From: CAYVSY01 sp964454255
GTDB lineage: Bacteria > Bacillota_I > Bacilli_A > RF39 > UBA660
Direction: 5' to 3'
NCBI GenBank assembly: GCA_964454255.1
Contig: CAYVSY010000003.1
Location: 1 to 40,076 of the forward strand
Length of the DNA stretch: 40,076 nt
Shown: one piece after another, positions 32,838 to 40,076 of the stretch
Layout: the number at the start of each line of letters is the position of its first letter
How positions within the stretch are numbered: position 1 is the stretch's first letter
Translations under genes and position numbers: made by a program
The notes under the pieces: model-generated
What the model was told of the DNA's origin: nothing
What the model saw: only the letters and a program-made list of their open reading frames with translations
Databases searched by the model: none

Positions 32838-35021
32838 ATGTATGCAAAGGTATTAATAGAAATATCTAATAAATCAGTAGATAAAGAGTTTATTTATATA
32901 ATTCCCGATAATTTAAAAAGTTATATTTTAGTTGGTATTAAAGTTATTGTGCCATTTGGGAAAAGATTATTAGAAGGCTTTGTTTTAGAAATATTAAATA
33001 GTTATAATGGTCCTAATATAGAATTAAAGGAAATAAAAAAAATTGTTTTTGAAGATGTTATTCTAAATAAAGAGTTATTGGAACTTGGTAAATATATATC
33101 TTCAAAATATTTATGTTCTAAAATTAGTTCTTATCAATTAATGCTTCCTAAGGCATTAAAAGCTAGTTATAAAACAAATATTAATATTAAAAAGGATCGC
33201 TTTATTGTTTTAAATAAAAAAAATAATTATATTAATTATCGTGATAATTGTTCATATCCTAAACAAGTTGAAATTATTAATAATTTAATAAATAATAAGG
33301 AAATGAAAGTAGATGTTCTTAATAGTGCAATTAAAACTTTATATAATAATAAGATAATTGATTTTATATATAAAGAAGTATATCGTTATAATTCATTATG
33401 TAAAATAAATAATTCTAATATTATATTAAACGATGAGCAAAATAATGCTTTAAGTATATTAAAAGAACAAATAAAAAAGAATGAGACTTTTTTGTTACAT
33501 GGAGTTACTGGTAGTGGTAAAACAGAGGTGTATTTAAATATTATTTCAGAAGTTTTAAAATCTAAAAAGGAAGCCATTTTATTAGTTCCAGAAATTAGTT
33601 TAACTCCACAAATGGTTAATCATATTAAATCTCGATTTAATGATTTGGTGGCTGTTTTACATAGTGGTTTAACTGATACTGAAAAATATGATGAATATCG
33701 AAAAGTTCAAAAAGGACTTGTGTCTATTGTGGTTGGAGCTAGAAGTGCCATTTTTGCGCCATTTAATAATTTAGGAATTATTATTATTGATGAAGAACAT
33801 GTTTCTTCATACAAACAAGATCATAATCCTAGATATCATGCTAGAGATATTGCAATATTTCGAAGTAAATATCATAATTGCCCTTTGATTTTAGGTAGTG
33901 CAACACCTTCACTAGAAACGTATGCTAGAGCGGTTAATAATAATTATAAATTAATAGAATTAAAAAATAGGGCAAATAATTTATCATTACCACATGTTGA
34001 AATTGTTGATATGAAAAAAGAATATAGAATGGGTAATTATTTATTTTCTAAGATTTTGTTTGATAAGATTAAAATAGCTTTAAATTCTCATAAACAAATT
34101 CTTATTCTTTTAAATAGAAGAGGATATTCATCAATGTGGACATGTAGTTCGTGTGGTCAAGTTATTAAATGTCCAAAATGCGATATAAGTTTAACTTATC
34201 ATAAATCAAGCGAAACGTTTCGATGTCATTATTGTGGATATGGTTTAAAAAAACAAGATAAATGTTTAAAATGTGGAAGTCACGATATAAAAGATTTTGG
34301 AATAGGAACAGAGAAAATAGAAGAAGAAATTAATAAATATTTTCCTTATGCTAGGGTTATTAGAATGGATTCTGATACAACAACTAAAAAAAGTTCATAT
34401 GAAAAAATTATTAATGATTTTTTAGAATATAAGTATGATATTTTAGTTGGAACACAAATGATTTCTAAAGGTTTAGATTTTCCTTTAGTTACATTGGTTG
34501 GGGTTATAAATGCTGATATGAATTTAAATATTCCTGATTTTAGAAGTAGCGAGAATACTTTTCAATTACTTAGTCAAGTATCAGGTCGTGCTGGTAGAAA
34601 TATATATCCTGGTGAAGTAATAATTCAAACATATAATCCCAATCATTATGCAATTCAATATGCCAAAAATCATGATTATTTATCATTTTATAAAGAAGAA
34701 ATGACTATTCGTAAAAAATTAAAATATGTTCCATATTATTATATAGTTTTAATTGTGATATCTTCTAAAGATTATGAATTGTGTCGTAATGAAGCTAACA
34801 AAGTATTTAATTATTTAAAAAACAATTTATCTAATAATTTCATTGTTTTAGGTCCATCTATATCAAATTTATTTAAAATTAATAATGTATATCATTTTCA
34901 ATGTATAATTAAATATCAAAAAAAGGAAAATTTAAACGATGTGCTTACATTTATAGATAATATGTATAAACAAAATAGTAAAGTTAATATTGATATAGAT
35001 ATTGATCCCTTAAAATTGTAA
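32838..35021 (+). CDS. priA: Primosomal protein N', replication restart helicase PriA
   Basis: PriA recognises stalled forks and reloads the replicative helicase. The 727-residue protein has the N-terminal DNA-binding domain (SNKSVDKEFIYIIP, VGIKVIVPFGKR), Walker A HGVTGSGKTEVYL near residue 225, DEEH at 318-321, LGSATPSLET, and the inserted zinc region with paired CxxC motifs (CSSCG, CPKC, CHYCG, CLKCG). Helicase motifs V and VI (VGTQMISKGLDFP, QLLSQVSGRAGR) follow. ATG 32838 has GGTGGTGAT upstream. In Bacillus priA-def-fmt are adjacent; here fmt follows and def is absent. Confidence 0.97.
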   Translation: MYAKVLIEISNKSVDKEFIYIIPDNLKSYILVGIKVIVPFGKRLLEGFVLEILNSYNGPNIELKEIKKIVFEDVILNKELLELGKYISSKYLCSKISSYQLMLPKALKASYKTNINIKKDRFIVLNKKNNYINYRDNCSYPKQVEIINNLINNKEMKVDVLNSAIKTLYNNKIIDFIYKEVYRYNSLCKINNSNIILNDEQNNALSILKEQIKKNETFLLHGVTGSGKTEVYLNIISEVLKSKKEAILLVPEISLTPQMVNHIKSRFNDLVAVLHSGLTDTEKYDEYRKVQKGLVSIVVGARSAIFAPFNNLGIIIIDEEHVSSYKQDHNPRYHARDIAIFRSKYHNCPLILGSATPSLETYARAVNNNYKLIELKNRANNLSLPHVEIVDMKKEYRMGNYLFSKILFDKIKIALNSHKQILILLNRRGYSSMWTCSSCGQVIKCPKCDISLTYHKSSETFRCHYCGYGLKKQDKCLKCGSHDIKDFGIGTEKIEEEINKYFPYARVIRMDSDTTTKKSSYEKIINDFLEYKYDILVGTQMISKGLDFPLVTLVGVINADMNLNIPDFRSSENTFQLLSQVSGRAGRNIYPGEVIIQTYNPNHYAIQYAKNHDYLSFYKEEMTIRKKLKYVPYYYIVLIVISSKDYELCRNEANKVFNYLKNNLSNNFIVLGPSISNLFKINNVYHFQCIIKYQKKENLNDVLTFIDNMYKQNSKVNIDIDIDPLKL

Positions 35022-35084
35022 ATTTAAATATATATAAATTATTTGTTATTAGAAGTAAAAATATTTTTTTTCTTTTTTATTTTT

Positions 35085-35123
35085 TCTTTATTATTTAAAA
35101 ATATTTTGATATAATTATGATGG
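35085..35123 (+). promoter_or_regulatory. Promoter module of fmt, near-identical to that of ftsK/spoIIIE
   Basis: Contains extended -10 TGATATAAT (35107-35115) and matches 17186-17224 at 36 of 39 positions. Its end abuts the ribosome site GGTGAT, so the leader is nearly absent. Confidence 0.6.
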
Positions 35124-35130
35124 TGATAAT

Positions 35131-36069
35131 ATGAAAGATTTAAAAGTAGTGTTTATGGGAACTCCAATGTTTTCTGTTCCTATTTTACAATCATTAATAA
35201 ATAATTGCGCTGTTGTTTTGGTAGTATGTCAACCTGATCGTGAAAAAAATAAAAAAGGTAATATTATTTTATCTCCTATTAAAGAATTAGCTATTGATAA
35301 TAATATTCCCATATTTCAACCTTTAAAAATTCGTGAAAATTTTCAAACCATTTTGGATTATAAACCAGATATTATTATTACTTGTGCTTATGGTCAAATA
35401 ATTCCAAATGAATTAATTAATTATCCTAAATATGGTTGTATTAATATTCATGCTTCTTTGTTGCCTAAAGGTCGTGGAGGTGCTCCTATTCATTGGTCAC
35501 TAATTAATGGTGATAAAAAAACAGGAATTACTATAATGTATATGAATGAATTTATGGATCAAGGTGATATTATTTCTAAATCTGAAACGATTATTTCAGA
35601 TGACGATTATTTAGATGTTTTATATGAAAGATTATCTATTATGGGTAGGGATTTATTGATGAATACATTACCTAAGATTATTTCGAATGATATTAATCTT
35701 ATTAAACAAAATGATAATCTTGCAACTTTTAGTTATAATATTAAAAAGACCGATGAAAAAATTGATTTTTATAAGACAAGCCGGGATATTTTTAATTTAA
35801 TTCGAGGATTAAATTCTATTCCTGGGGCATATGCAGTGTTTAATAATTGTCGTATGAAAATTTATGCGGTATTAATTAATAATAAAATATATGAAAATAA
35901 AAAACCGGGTGAAATTGTTGAAATTACTGATGAAGGAATTGTGGTGGTGACAGGTGATTCTTCCATTATCTTAAAAGATATAAAAATAGAGGGCAAAAAA
36001 CGTTTGAAAGTTCATGAATTTTTAAATGGAATGGATAAGAATAAATTAATAGGTTGTGTATTGGAGTGA
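35131..36069 (+). CDS. fmt: Methionyl-tRNA formyltransferase
   Basis: Fmt formylates initiator Met-tRNA using 10-formyltetrahydrofolate. The 312-residue protein has VVFMGTPMFSVPIL at the N-terminus, the catalytic set Asn105 and His107 in NIHASLLPKGRGGAPI and Asp in the MDQGDI block, and a C-terminal OB-like domain (NSIPGAYAVFNNCRMKIYA). The loop LPKGRGGAP differs slightly from the common LPRYRGGAP. It is preceded by its own promoter, not co-transcribed closely with priA. A membrane-protein gene follows 4 nt after the stop. Confidence 0.95.
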   Translation: MKDLKVVFMGTPMFSVPILQSLINNCAVVLVVCQPDREKNKKGNIILSPIKELAIDNNIPIFQPLKIRENFQTILDYKPDIIITCAYGQIIPNELINYPKYGCINIHASLLPKGRGGAPIHWSLINGDKKTGITIMYMNEFMDQGDIISKSETIISDDDYLDVLYERLSIMGRDLLMNTLPKIISNDINLIKQNDNLATFSYNIKKTDEKIDFYKTSRDIFNLIRGLNSIPGAYAVFNNCRMKIYAVLINNKIYENKKPGEIVEITDEGIVVVTGDSSIILKDIKIEGKKRLKVHEFLNGMDKNKLIGCVLE

Positions 36070-36073
36070 TATT

Positions 36074-36946
36074 ATGAATAATAACTGGTCGTTTAATAAT
36101 TTTAAAGGTGAAACGGATAACGAAGAATTAAAAAAAGTTATTAAAGAAGAAAATATAGAGGTTAATCAATTAATTGAAAACGAACCAATGATAGAAAATT
36201 TAAAATATAAGAATAGTTTTACTAATTTAGATGATAAAAAAAAATTAGCATTAATTAAACTTTTAATTGGTTTAGCTTTTTTTGTTGGAATAATTATATT
36301 TCTTAATTTTTCTGATAAAACATCAACAGAATCTTCAAAATTGACTTCTATTACTACAACTATGACACCTCAAAATAGTGTAGTTGATAAAACTTTATTA
36401 AATAAAATAAATAAAAATATTTATACTTTTAATTATATTTTAACTTATAATGTTAATAAAAAAGATATAACAGTTAATTATAAGGGATTAGTAAAGGGTT
36501 CTGAAACAATTATTTTAAAAACAATTAATTCTTTAAAAAATAAATATTATATTAATTCTGATAAATTTTATTTAATTGATAATGATAATAATTATGAAAT
36601 TAATAAAATGGAAACATTTGAAAATTTTGATAGTAAATATTTTGATATTAATAATATTTATTCATATTTAGATAAAGGTTCTTTAGAATGGAAAACAACA
36701 TATAAAGATAAGACATCAATAGAAAATTATAATATTTATTTAAAAGATATTATTTTAACTTCTGATATGGAAAGTTACATTTCAATCACAACTAATAATA
36801 AGGAAGCAAATAAATTAAAAATTAAAATTGATTATTCTAAATTATTTAATAATATTTATGAAAATGTTTTTAATGTTAAATTAGATATGGTTTATGAATT
36901 AGTCACTGAAGAAAACATTAAAAATGTTGAAAAAGAATTTTCATAA
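36074..36946 (+). CDS. Single-pass membrane protein of unknown function
   Basis: The 290-residue protein has an acidic cytoplasmic part of about 60 residues (ELKKVIKEENIEVNQLIENE), one membrane segment (about residues 63-80, LALIKLLIGLAFFVGIIIF) and an outside domain after a Ser/Thr-rich linker. The outside part is Asn/Lys/Tyr-rich with alternating strands (YNVNKKDITVNYKGLVKGSE). No Cys and no motif that I recognise. ATG 36074 has GGAGTGAT upstream, formed in part by the fmt stop, so it is coupled to fmt. It precedes sepF, but a division role is only suggested by position. Confidence 0.75.
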   Translation: MNNNWSFNNFKGETDNEELKKVIKEENIEVNQLIENEPMIENLKYKNSFTNLDDKKKLALIKLLIGLAFFVGIIIFLNFSDKTSTESSKLTSITTTMTPQNSVVDKTLLNKINKNIYTFNYILTYNVNKKDITVNYKGLVKGSETIILKTINSLKNKYYINSDKFYLIDNDNNYEINKMETFENFDSKYFDINNIYSYLDKGSLEWKTTYKDKTSIENYNIYLKDIILTSDMESYISITTNNKEANKLKIKIDYSKLFNNIYENVFNVKLDMVYELVTEENIKNVEKEFS

Positions 36947-37036
36947 TGTTATTTTATATTAAAAAAATATTGTTTTTTTAATATTTCTATGTTATTATTA
37001 TATGTAGAATAGTAAGTGCTAAAAGGAGAGATTAAT

Positions 37037-37435
37037 ATGGCTTTTAAAATGCCGAAGTTTTTTGGCTCAGATGATGATACGACTGAAGTTTCATCAGATG
37101 ATGAATATTACAATATGGAAAATGTAACTTTACCAACAAATAGTGGCAAGATGGTTTTATTAGAACCAAGGGCCTTTTCGGAAAGTCAACAAATTGCCGA
37201 TCATTTAAAAAAAAGAAATACAGTTGTAGTAAATTTAAAGAGAGTTACAGCTGATCAAGCTCAAAGAATAGTAGATTTTTTGAGTGGCACTGTGTATGCA
37301 ATAAGTGGTGATCTTCAAAAAATTGGCGGTGGTATATTTTTGTGCACACCTAAAAATATAAATGTTGAAGGCAAAATAACTGAAGATGAATCAAAAAATG
37401 ATAATGTTAATGAAACTGATGATATTGATTGGTAA
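37037..37435 (+). CDS. sepF: Cell division protein SepF
   Basis: SepF tethers and bundles FtsZ at the membrane. The 132-residue protein has a short N-terminal amphipathic start (MAFKMPKFFG), an acidic linker and the SepF fold with MVLLEPRAFSESQQIADHL, VVVNLKRVTADQAQRIVDFL and the GTVYAISGDLQKIGGGIFLC end block. ATG 37037 has AAAGGAGAG upstream; the GTG at 37016 precedes that site. divIVA follows 30 nt later. ylmE, ylmG and ylmH, usual neighbours, are missing. Confidence 0.95.
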   Translation: MAFKMPKFFGSDDDTTEVSSDDEYYNMENVTLPTNSGKMVLLEPRAFSESQQIADHLKKRNTVVVNLKRVTADQAQRIVDFLSGTVYAISGDLQKIGGGIFLCTPKNINVEGKITEDESKNDNVNETDDIDW

Positions 37436-37465
37436 TATGAATATTAAGATTAGAGGTGAATTCTT

Positions 37466-37891
37466 TTGAAAAATTTTAGAATTTCTCCTAATGGTTATAA
37501 TCAAAAAGAAGTTAATGACTTTTTAGATATGGTTATTTCTAGAATGGAAAAAGTGTTACAAGAGAATAATGAGTTAAAAAAAGAAATGAGACAACTTAAA
37601 AATAGTCCAAATATGGCTGTTTCTGAAGAAAAACTTAATAAAGCTATTTTAGCTGTTCAAGAAACTTCCGATAGAATGAAGGAATTAGCTAGAACAGAAA
37701 GCACAATGATTATAGAAGACGCTAAAAGAAATGCCAATTCTATTATTCATGAAGCTCTTGTTAATGCAGAAAAGACTGAATATGAAGCTAATTTACTTAG
37801 AAAAAATCTTAATGTCTATAAAAACAGAATAAAAAATATTCTTCAGTCGCAATTAGAATTAAGTGATGATTTAGATAAAATAGAATTATAA
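37466..37891 (+). CDS. divIVA: Cell division/polarity protein DivIVA
   Basis: DivIVA senses negative membrane curvature at poles and septa and recruits Min and other proteins. The 141-residue protein begins KNFRISPNGYNQKEVNDFLD, the lipid-binding DivIVA/GpsB N-terminal domain, followed by coiled coil (MEKVLQENNELKKEMRQLK) and a second long coil near residues 60-135. TTG 37466 is the start, 6 nt after AGAGGTGA. It follows sepF, as in the Bacillus ylm cluster but without ylmG-ylmH, and ends in a perfect terminator. Confidence 0.9.
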   Translation: MKNFRISPNGYNQKEVNDFLDMVISRMEKVLQENNELKKEMRQLKNSPNMAVSEEKLNKAILAVQETSDRMKELARTESTMIIEDAKRNANSIIHEALVNAEKTEYEANLLRKNLNVYKNRIKNILQSQLELSDDLDKIEL

Positions 37892-37913
37892 CTAACGATT
37901 GTTAGTTTTTTTT
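37890..37913 (+). terminator. Intrinsic terminator of sepF-divIVA
   Basis: AACTAAC (37890-37896) pairs perfectly with GTTAGTT (37901-37907) around GATT, followed by T to 37913. Confidence 0.8.
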
Positions 37914-37961
37914 CATATTGTATAATTTTTTTTCATATATTTTAATGAAAGGATGGATTAT

Positions 37962-38669
37962 ATGAAAAAGATTTTACCTTTTACAAAAGAATTGTTATTT
38001 AAAACAAAAATATCAGAAATTACTAGTATTTCTTTGGAACATACTTTAAATGCTAAAGAAGATAGTATTATTAGTGGTGAATTTCATATTAACGGTGAAT
38101 ATAAAATGACAGAAACTAGTATTAATAAAGAACCATTTGATTTTATAGTGCCGTTTGATATTGCCTTAGATTCAAGATTTGATATAGATAATATTACTTT
38201 TGATATTGATGATTTTTATTATGAAATAATAAATAATGAAATAATAAAAATAAACATTGATGTTCTTATTGATGGGGCAGAGGTTATTCAAAATGAAATA
38301 AGTAAAAATGAAGAAAACGAATTACTAAGAAATATTGTTTCTGAAGAAAAAGAGAAAGAGGAATTAATTATGAATACTAACATTATTGATGATAAAAAAA
38401 ACTCTAATGAAAGAGATTTAGATAATGAAGAAATATCTATAACTAATACTAATATAAATATTGATAATTCTAATAATATTGATTTACTTGATAATATGAG
38501 TGATAATGAAACATACAAAACATATAAAGTATATGTTGTTCGTGAAAATGATACAATCGAAAAAATATTAAATAAATATAATGTTTTAAAGGAAGATTTA
38601 GAGAATTATAATGAAATTACTGAATTAAAAACGGGTGATAAAATAATTATTCCTAGTTCTAATGAATGA
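37962..38669 (+). CDS. spoVID: SpoVID-like spore coat assembly protein with LysM domain
   Basis: SpoVID encases the spore and anchors inner coat proteins in Bacillus. The 235-residue protein has an N-terminal domain of about 110 residues that resembles the SpoVID start (FTKELLFKTKISEITSISLE, HINGEYKMTET), a highly acidic Asn/Glu linker (about 115-185), and a C-terminal LysM domain (YVVRENDTIEKILNKYNV, LKTGDKIIIPS). It is less than half the Bacillus length; the long acidic middle is much reduced. ATG 37962 follows AAAGGATGG; the ATG at 37953 lies in that site. It overlaps the ysxE-like gene by 8 nt, the same pairing as spoVID-ysxE in Bacillus, which strengthens the name. Confidence 0.8.
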   Translation: MKKILPFTKELLFKTKISEITSISLEHTLNAKEDSIISGEFHINGEYKMTETSINKEPFDFIVPFDIALDSRFDIDNITFDIDDFYYEIINNEIIKINIDVLIDGAEVIQNEISKNEENELLRNIVSEEKEKEELIMNTNIIDDKKNSNERDLDNEEISITNTNINIDNSNNIDLLDNMSDNETYKTYKVYVVRENDTIEKILNKYNVLKEDLENYNEITELKTGDKIIIPSSNE

Positions 38670-39558
38670 TGTTACTAATATTTTAAAAAAATACGCTCTT
38701 ATTCCTACTAAATTGACACTAAAAAACAGTGTTAGAATTGTAGAGTCTAATCAAGGGCGTTTTGTTTTTAAAAAAAACAATAATAGTGATACACTTAATA
38801 ATACTTATAATTATTTAAAGTCACGTGCTTTTTTGAATTTTCCTGAATTGTTAAGAAATGATGATGGTTATGATATTTATGAATATCTTGAAACTACTAG
38901 TGAACCAAACGAACAAAAAATAAATGATTTAGTTAATATTTTGACAAGTCTACATTTAAAAACAACTTTTTATAAAGAAATAGATTTAGATGAATATAAA
39001 AAAATATATGAAGATATCAATTCTGATTTAGAATATTTATACAATTATTATACTGATATTATTACTATTATTGAAAAAAACATATATATGTCTCCTTCTG
39101 AATATTTAATTGCAAGAAATATTAGTAAAATATTTGAAGCAATTAAATATTGTAAAAATAGTATTAATAAATGGTGGGAGTTAGTTCAAGATAAAAGAAA
39201 AGTTAGAGTAGTTCAAATTCATAATAATTTATGTTTAGATCATTACATTAAAAATGATAAATCATATTTAATAAGTTGGGAAAAAAGCAAAATTGATATG
39301 CCTATATATGATTTATATATTTTGTATCAAAATCATTATTTAGATTTTGAATTTTCTGAAATTTTATATAATTATGAAAGTAGATATAGATTATTAGATG
39401 AAGAAAGGCAATTGTTATTTGTATTGTTGATGATTCCACAAAAATTTGAATTTAATGATACAGAATATAATTTATGTAAAAAAGCCAGAATCTTCTTAGA
39501 TTATATATTTAAAACAATGAATTTAATATCCAAATATAGAGTAACATCCACACCATAA
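38662..39558 (+). CDS. ysxE: CotS/YsxE-family spore coat kinase-like protein
   Basis: The 298-residue protein has the layout of CotS/YutH/YsxE coat proteins, a branch of the choline-kinase-like fold: N-terminal lobe (NQGRFVFKKNN with the Lys region), ELLRNDDGYDIYEYLE hinge, HNNLCLDHYI in place of the catalytic HGDxxxxN loop, and ISWEKSKIDMPIYDLY in place of the DFD-type metal motif. The catalytic Asp of HGD reads Asn (HNN), and the metal loop is altered, so it may be a pseudokinase, although Asp in CLDHY could serve. Start overlaps the spoVID end (ATGATG), as expected for a coat operon. Name rests on synteny as much as sequence. Confidence 0.75.
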   Translation: MNDVTNILKKYALIPTKLTLKNSVRIVESNQGRFVFKKNNNSDTLNNTYNYLKSRAFLNFPELLRNDDGYDIYEYLETTSEPNEQKINDLVNILTSLHLKTTFYKEIDLDEYKKIYEDINSDLEYLYNYYTDIITIIEKNIYMSPSEYLIARNISKIFEAIKYCKNSINKWWELVQDKRKVRVVQIHNNLCLDHYIKNDKSYLISWEKSKIDMPIYDLYILYQNHYLDFEFSEILYNYESRYRLLDEERQLLFVLLMIPQKFEFNDTEYNLCKKARIFLDYIFKTMNLISKYRVTSTP

Positions 39559-39726
39559 AAAAGCTATATATTCAATAAGTAATAACATAGCATTTATTTT
39601 TATAGTAAAAAATAGTAATAAAATAGCTTGATACAATACAATTATACTAAGGATAAAAGTAAATACTAAACATAGTAAACGCCAGCCAATACAAAGTTTA
39701 AATAAATTGAAAATATTTCCAATCAT
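39523..39726 (-). CDS. Possible small membrane protein
   Basis: A 67-residue, very hydrophobic ORF with two likely membrane segments (about residues 15-38 and 42-60) and three Cys. It has a good ribosome site (AGGTGAT, about 6 nt before ATG 39726). Its last 36 nt overlap the 3' end of the ysxE-like gene on the other strand. I recognise no family. Real-gene status rests on the ribosome site and composition; AT-rich DNA often encodes hydrophobic ORFs by chance. Confidence 0.45.
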   Translation of the reverse strand: MIGNIFNLFKLCIGWRLLCLVFTFILSIIVLYQAILLLFFTIKINAMLLLIEYIAFLWCGCYSIFGY

Positions 39727-39795
39727 ATATTATCACCTGATATATTTTATGTAATAAATTATAATGTGTGAAAATTGACAAAAACATGAAAAATT

Positions 39796-39836
39796 TTAAT
39801 CAAAATATTGATTAATTTTAAATAGTATGATATTAT
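39796..39836 (+). promoter_or_regulatory. tRNA operon promoter with overlapping palindrome
   Basis: TTGATT (39808-39813), a 17-bp spacer and TATTAT (39831-39836) with a TGA extension put the start near 39843, 7 nt before the first tRNA. A perfect inverted repeat TTAATCAA/TTGATTAA (39796-39803 and 39808-39815) covers the -35. Confidence 0.6.
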
Positions 39837-39849
39837 TATTTAGCAAGAC

Positions 39850-39926
39850 GGACCCTTAGCTCAGTTGGTTAGAGCATCCGGCTCATAACCGGGCGGTCGT
39901 AGGTTCGAGTCCTACAGGGTCCACCA
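39850..39926 (+). tRNA. tRNA with anticodon CAU (Met or Ile2)
   Basis: A full 77-nt cloverleaf: acceptor GGACCCT/AGGGTCC, D-loop TCAGTTGGTTAGA, anticodon stem CCGG around loop CTCATAA, T-arm GTTCGAGTC and an encoded CCA. The acceptor starts with a G-C pair, so it is not the initiator tRNA. The sequence resembles the Bacillus tRNA-Ile2 that is modified by TilS more than the elongator tRNA-Met of Bacillus, but the anticodon alone cannot decide. Confidence 0.95.
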
Positions 39927-39943
39927 CTTGTATTTTTATATAT

Positions 39944-40027
39944 GCGGGTGTGGCGAAATTGGCAGACGCACTAGACTTAGGATCTAGCGGTTTATCCATG
40001 GGGGTTCAAGTCCCTTCACCCGCACCA
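39944..40027 (+). tRNA. tRNA-Leu (anticodon UAG)
   Basis: An 84-nt class II tRNA: acceptor GCGGGTG/CACCCGC, anticodon stem CTAGA/TCTAG with loop CTTAGGA (anticodon TAG, reads CUN), a variable arm, T-loop GGTTCAAGTCC and an encoded CCA. It lies 17 nt after the CAU tRNA in the same transcript. Confidence 0.96.
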
Positions 40028-40039
40028 TGGGTTAATTAT

Positions 40040-40064
40040 TTGTACTTAATTGTGCAAGTTTTTT
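40040..40064 (+). terminator. Intrinsic terminator of the tRNA operon
   Basis: TTGTAC (40040-40045) pairs with GTGCAA (40052-40057), one T-G pair, followed by a T run to 40064. Confidence 0.6.
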
Positions 40065-40076
40065 ATTTGTAAAAAA

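Noticed and set aside
1..40076. Possible Mycoplasma/Spiroplasma genetic code (TGA = Trp)
   Set aside because: TGA ends mutL, spoIIP, lspA, murG, murB, divIB and fmt at the expected lengths, and Trp is encoded by TGG.
1..40076. CRISPR array, prophage, toxin-antitoxin, restriction or riboswitch elements
   Set aside because: No regularly spaced repeats, phage genes, recognisable defence genes or conserved aptamer cores were seen on reading both strands.

Overview
The window is a very AT-rich, gene-dense chromosomal segment of a walled, Gram-positive, spore-forming bacterium. The long T- and A-rich intergenic runs, TTA/ATT/AAT codon use, AGGAGG-type ribosome sites and gene order all point to Bacilli, and most likely to a reduced, uncultured gut-type lineage near Erysipelotrichales or the RF39-like 'Tenericutes-related' groups. 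That placement is inference. UGA is an ordinary stop here (mutL, spoIIP, lspA, murG, murB, divIB and fmt end in TGA), so this is genetic code 11, not the Mycoplasma code.

Layout, left to right. 1-6.8 kb: a cytoplasmic transglutaminase-fold protein, then DNA repair and tRNA modification (uvrC, mutL, a small unknown, miaA). 6.8-9.3 kb: a membrane-anchored surface protein with Cys-rich repeats, converging on an exported transglutaminase-fold protein across a shared terminator. 9.3-12.4 kb: rpsT facing gpr-spoIIP and a yqxA-like gene, the same neighbourhood as in Bacillus, followed by a small acidic protein. 12.45-13.74 kb: an IS30-family insertion sequence whose transposase frame breaks at a run of seven A. 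13.8-24.7 kb: ruvB (with a LexA-like box), topA, ftsK/spoIIIE, deoD, an M16 peptidase pair (ymfF/ymfH-like), rpmF, recX and an unknown membrane protein. 24.66-25.1 kb: a gene-less stretch holding a degraded coding sequence with three in-frame TAA codons. 25.1-32.3 kb: a pseudopilin, lspA, rluD, then a tightly packed envelope cluster murG-murB-divIB-uppS-cdsA-rseP. 32.4-37.9 kb: an unknown gene, priA, fmt, an unknown membrane protein, sepF and divIVA. 38-39.7 kb: a short spoVID-like gene overlapping a ysxE/cotS-like gene, then a small membrane ORF on the other strand. 39.8-40.07 kb: a two-gene tRNA operon (CAU and Leu-UAG).

Functionally the window is mostly core: peptidoglycan precursor synthesis and division (MurG, MurB, DivIB, SepF, DivIVA, FtsK/SpoIIIE, UppS), lipid and lipoprotein handling (CdsA, LspA), DNA repair and restart (UvrC, MutL, RuvB, RecX, PriA, TopA) and translation (rpsT, rpmF, miaA, rluD, fmt, tRNAs). 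Five genes (gpr, spoIIP, spoIIIE, spoVID, ysxE-like) tie it to endospore formation. No defence island, prophage, CRISPR array or clearly novel multi-gene system was found. The most unusual signals are the TAA-interrupted ORF near 24.8 kb, a near-identical 39-bp promoter module in front of both ftsK/spoIIIE and fmt, the LexA-like box at ruvB, the broken IS30 transposase, and the paired transglutaminase/Cys-repeat surface locus. Promoters repeatedly use an extended -10 (TGTTATAAT) placed only about 20 bp from the start codon, implying very short leaders.
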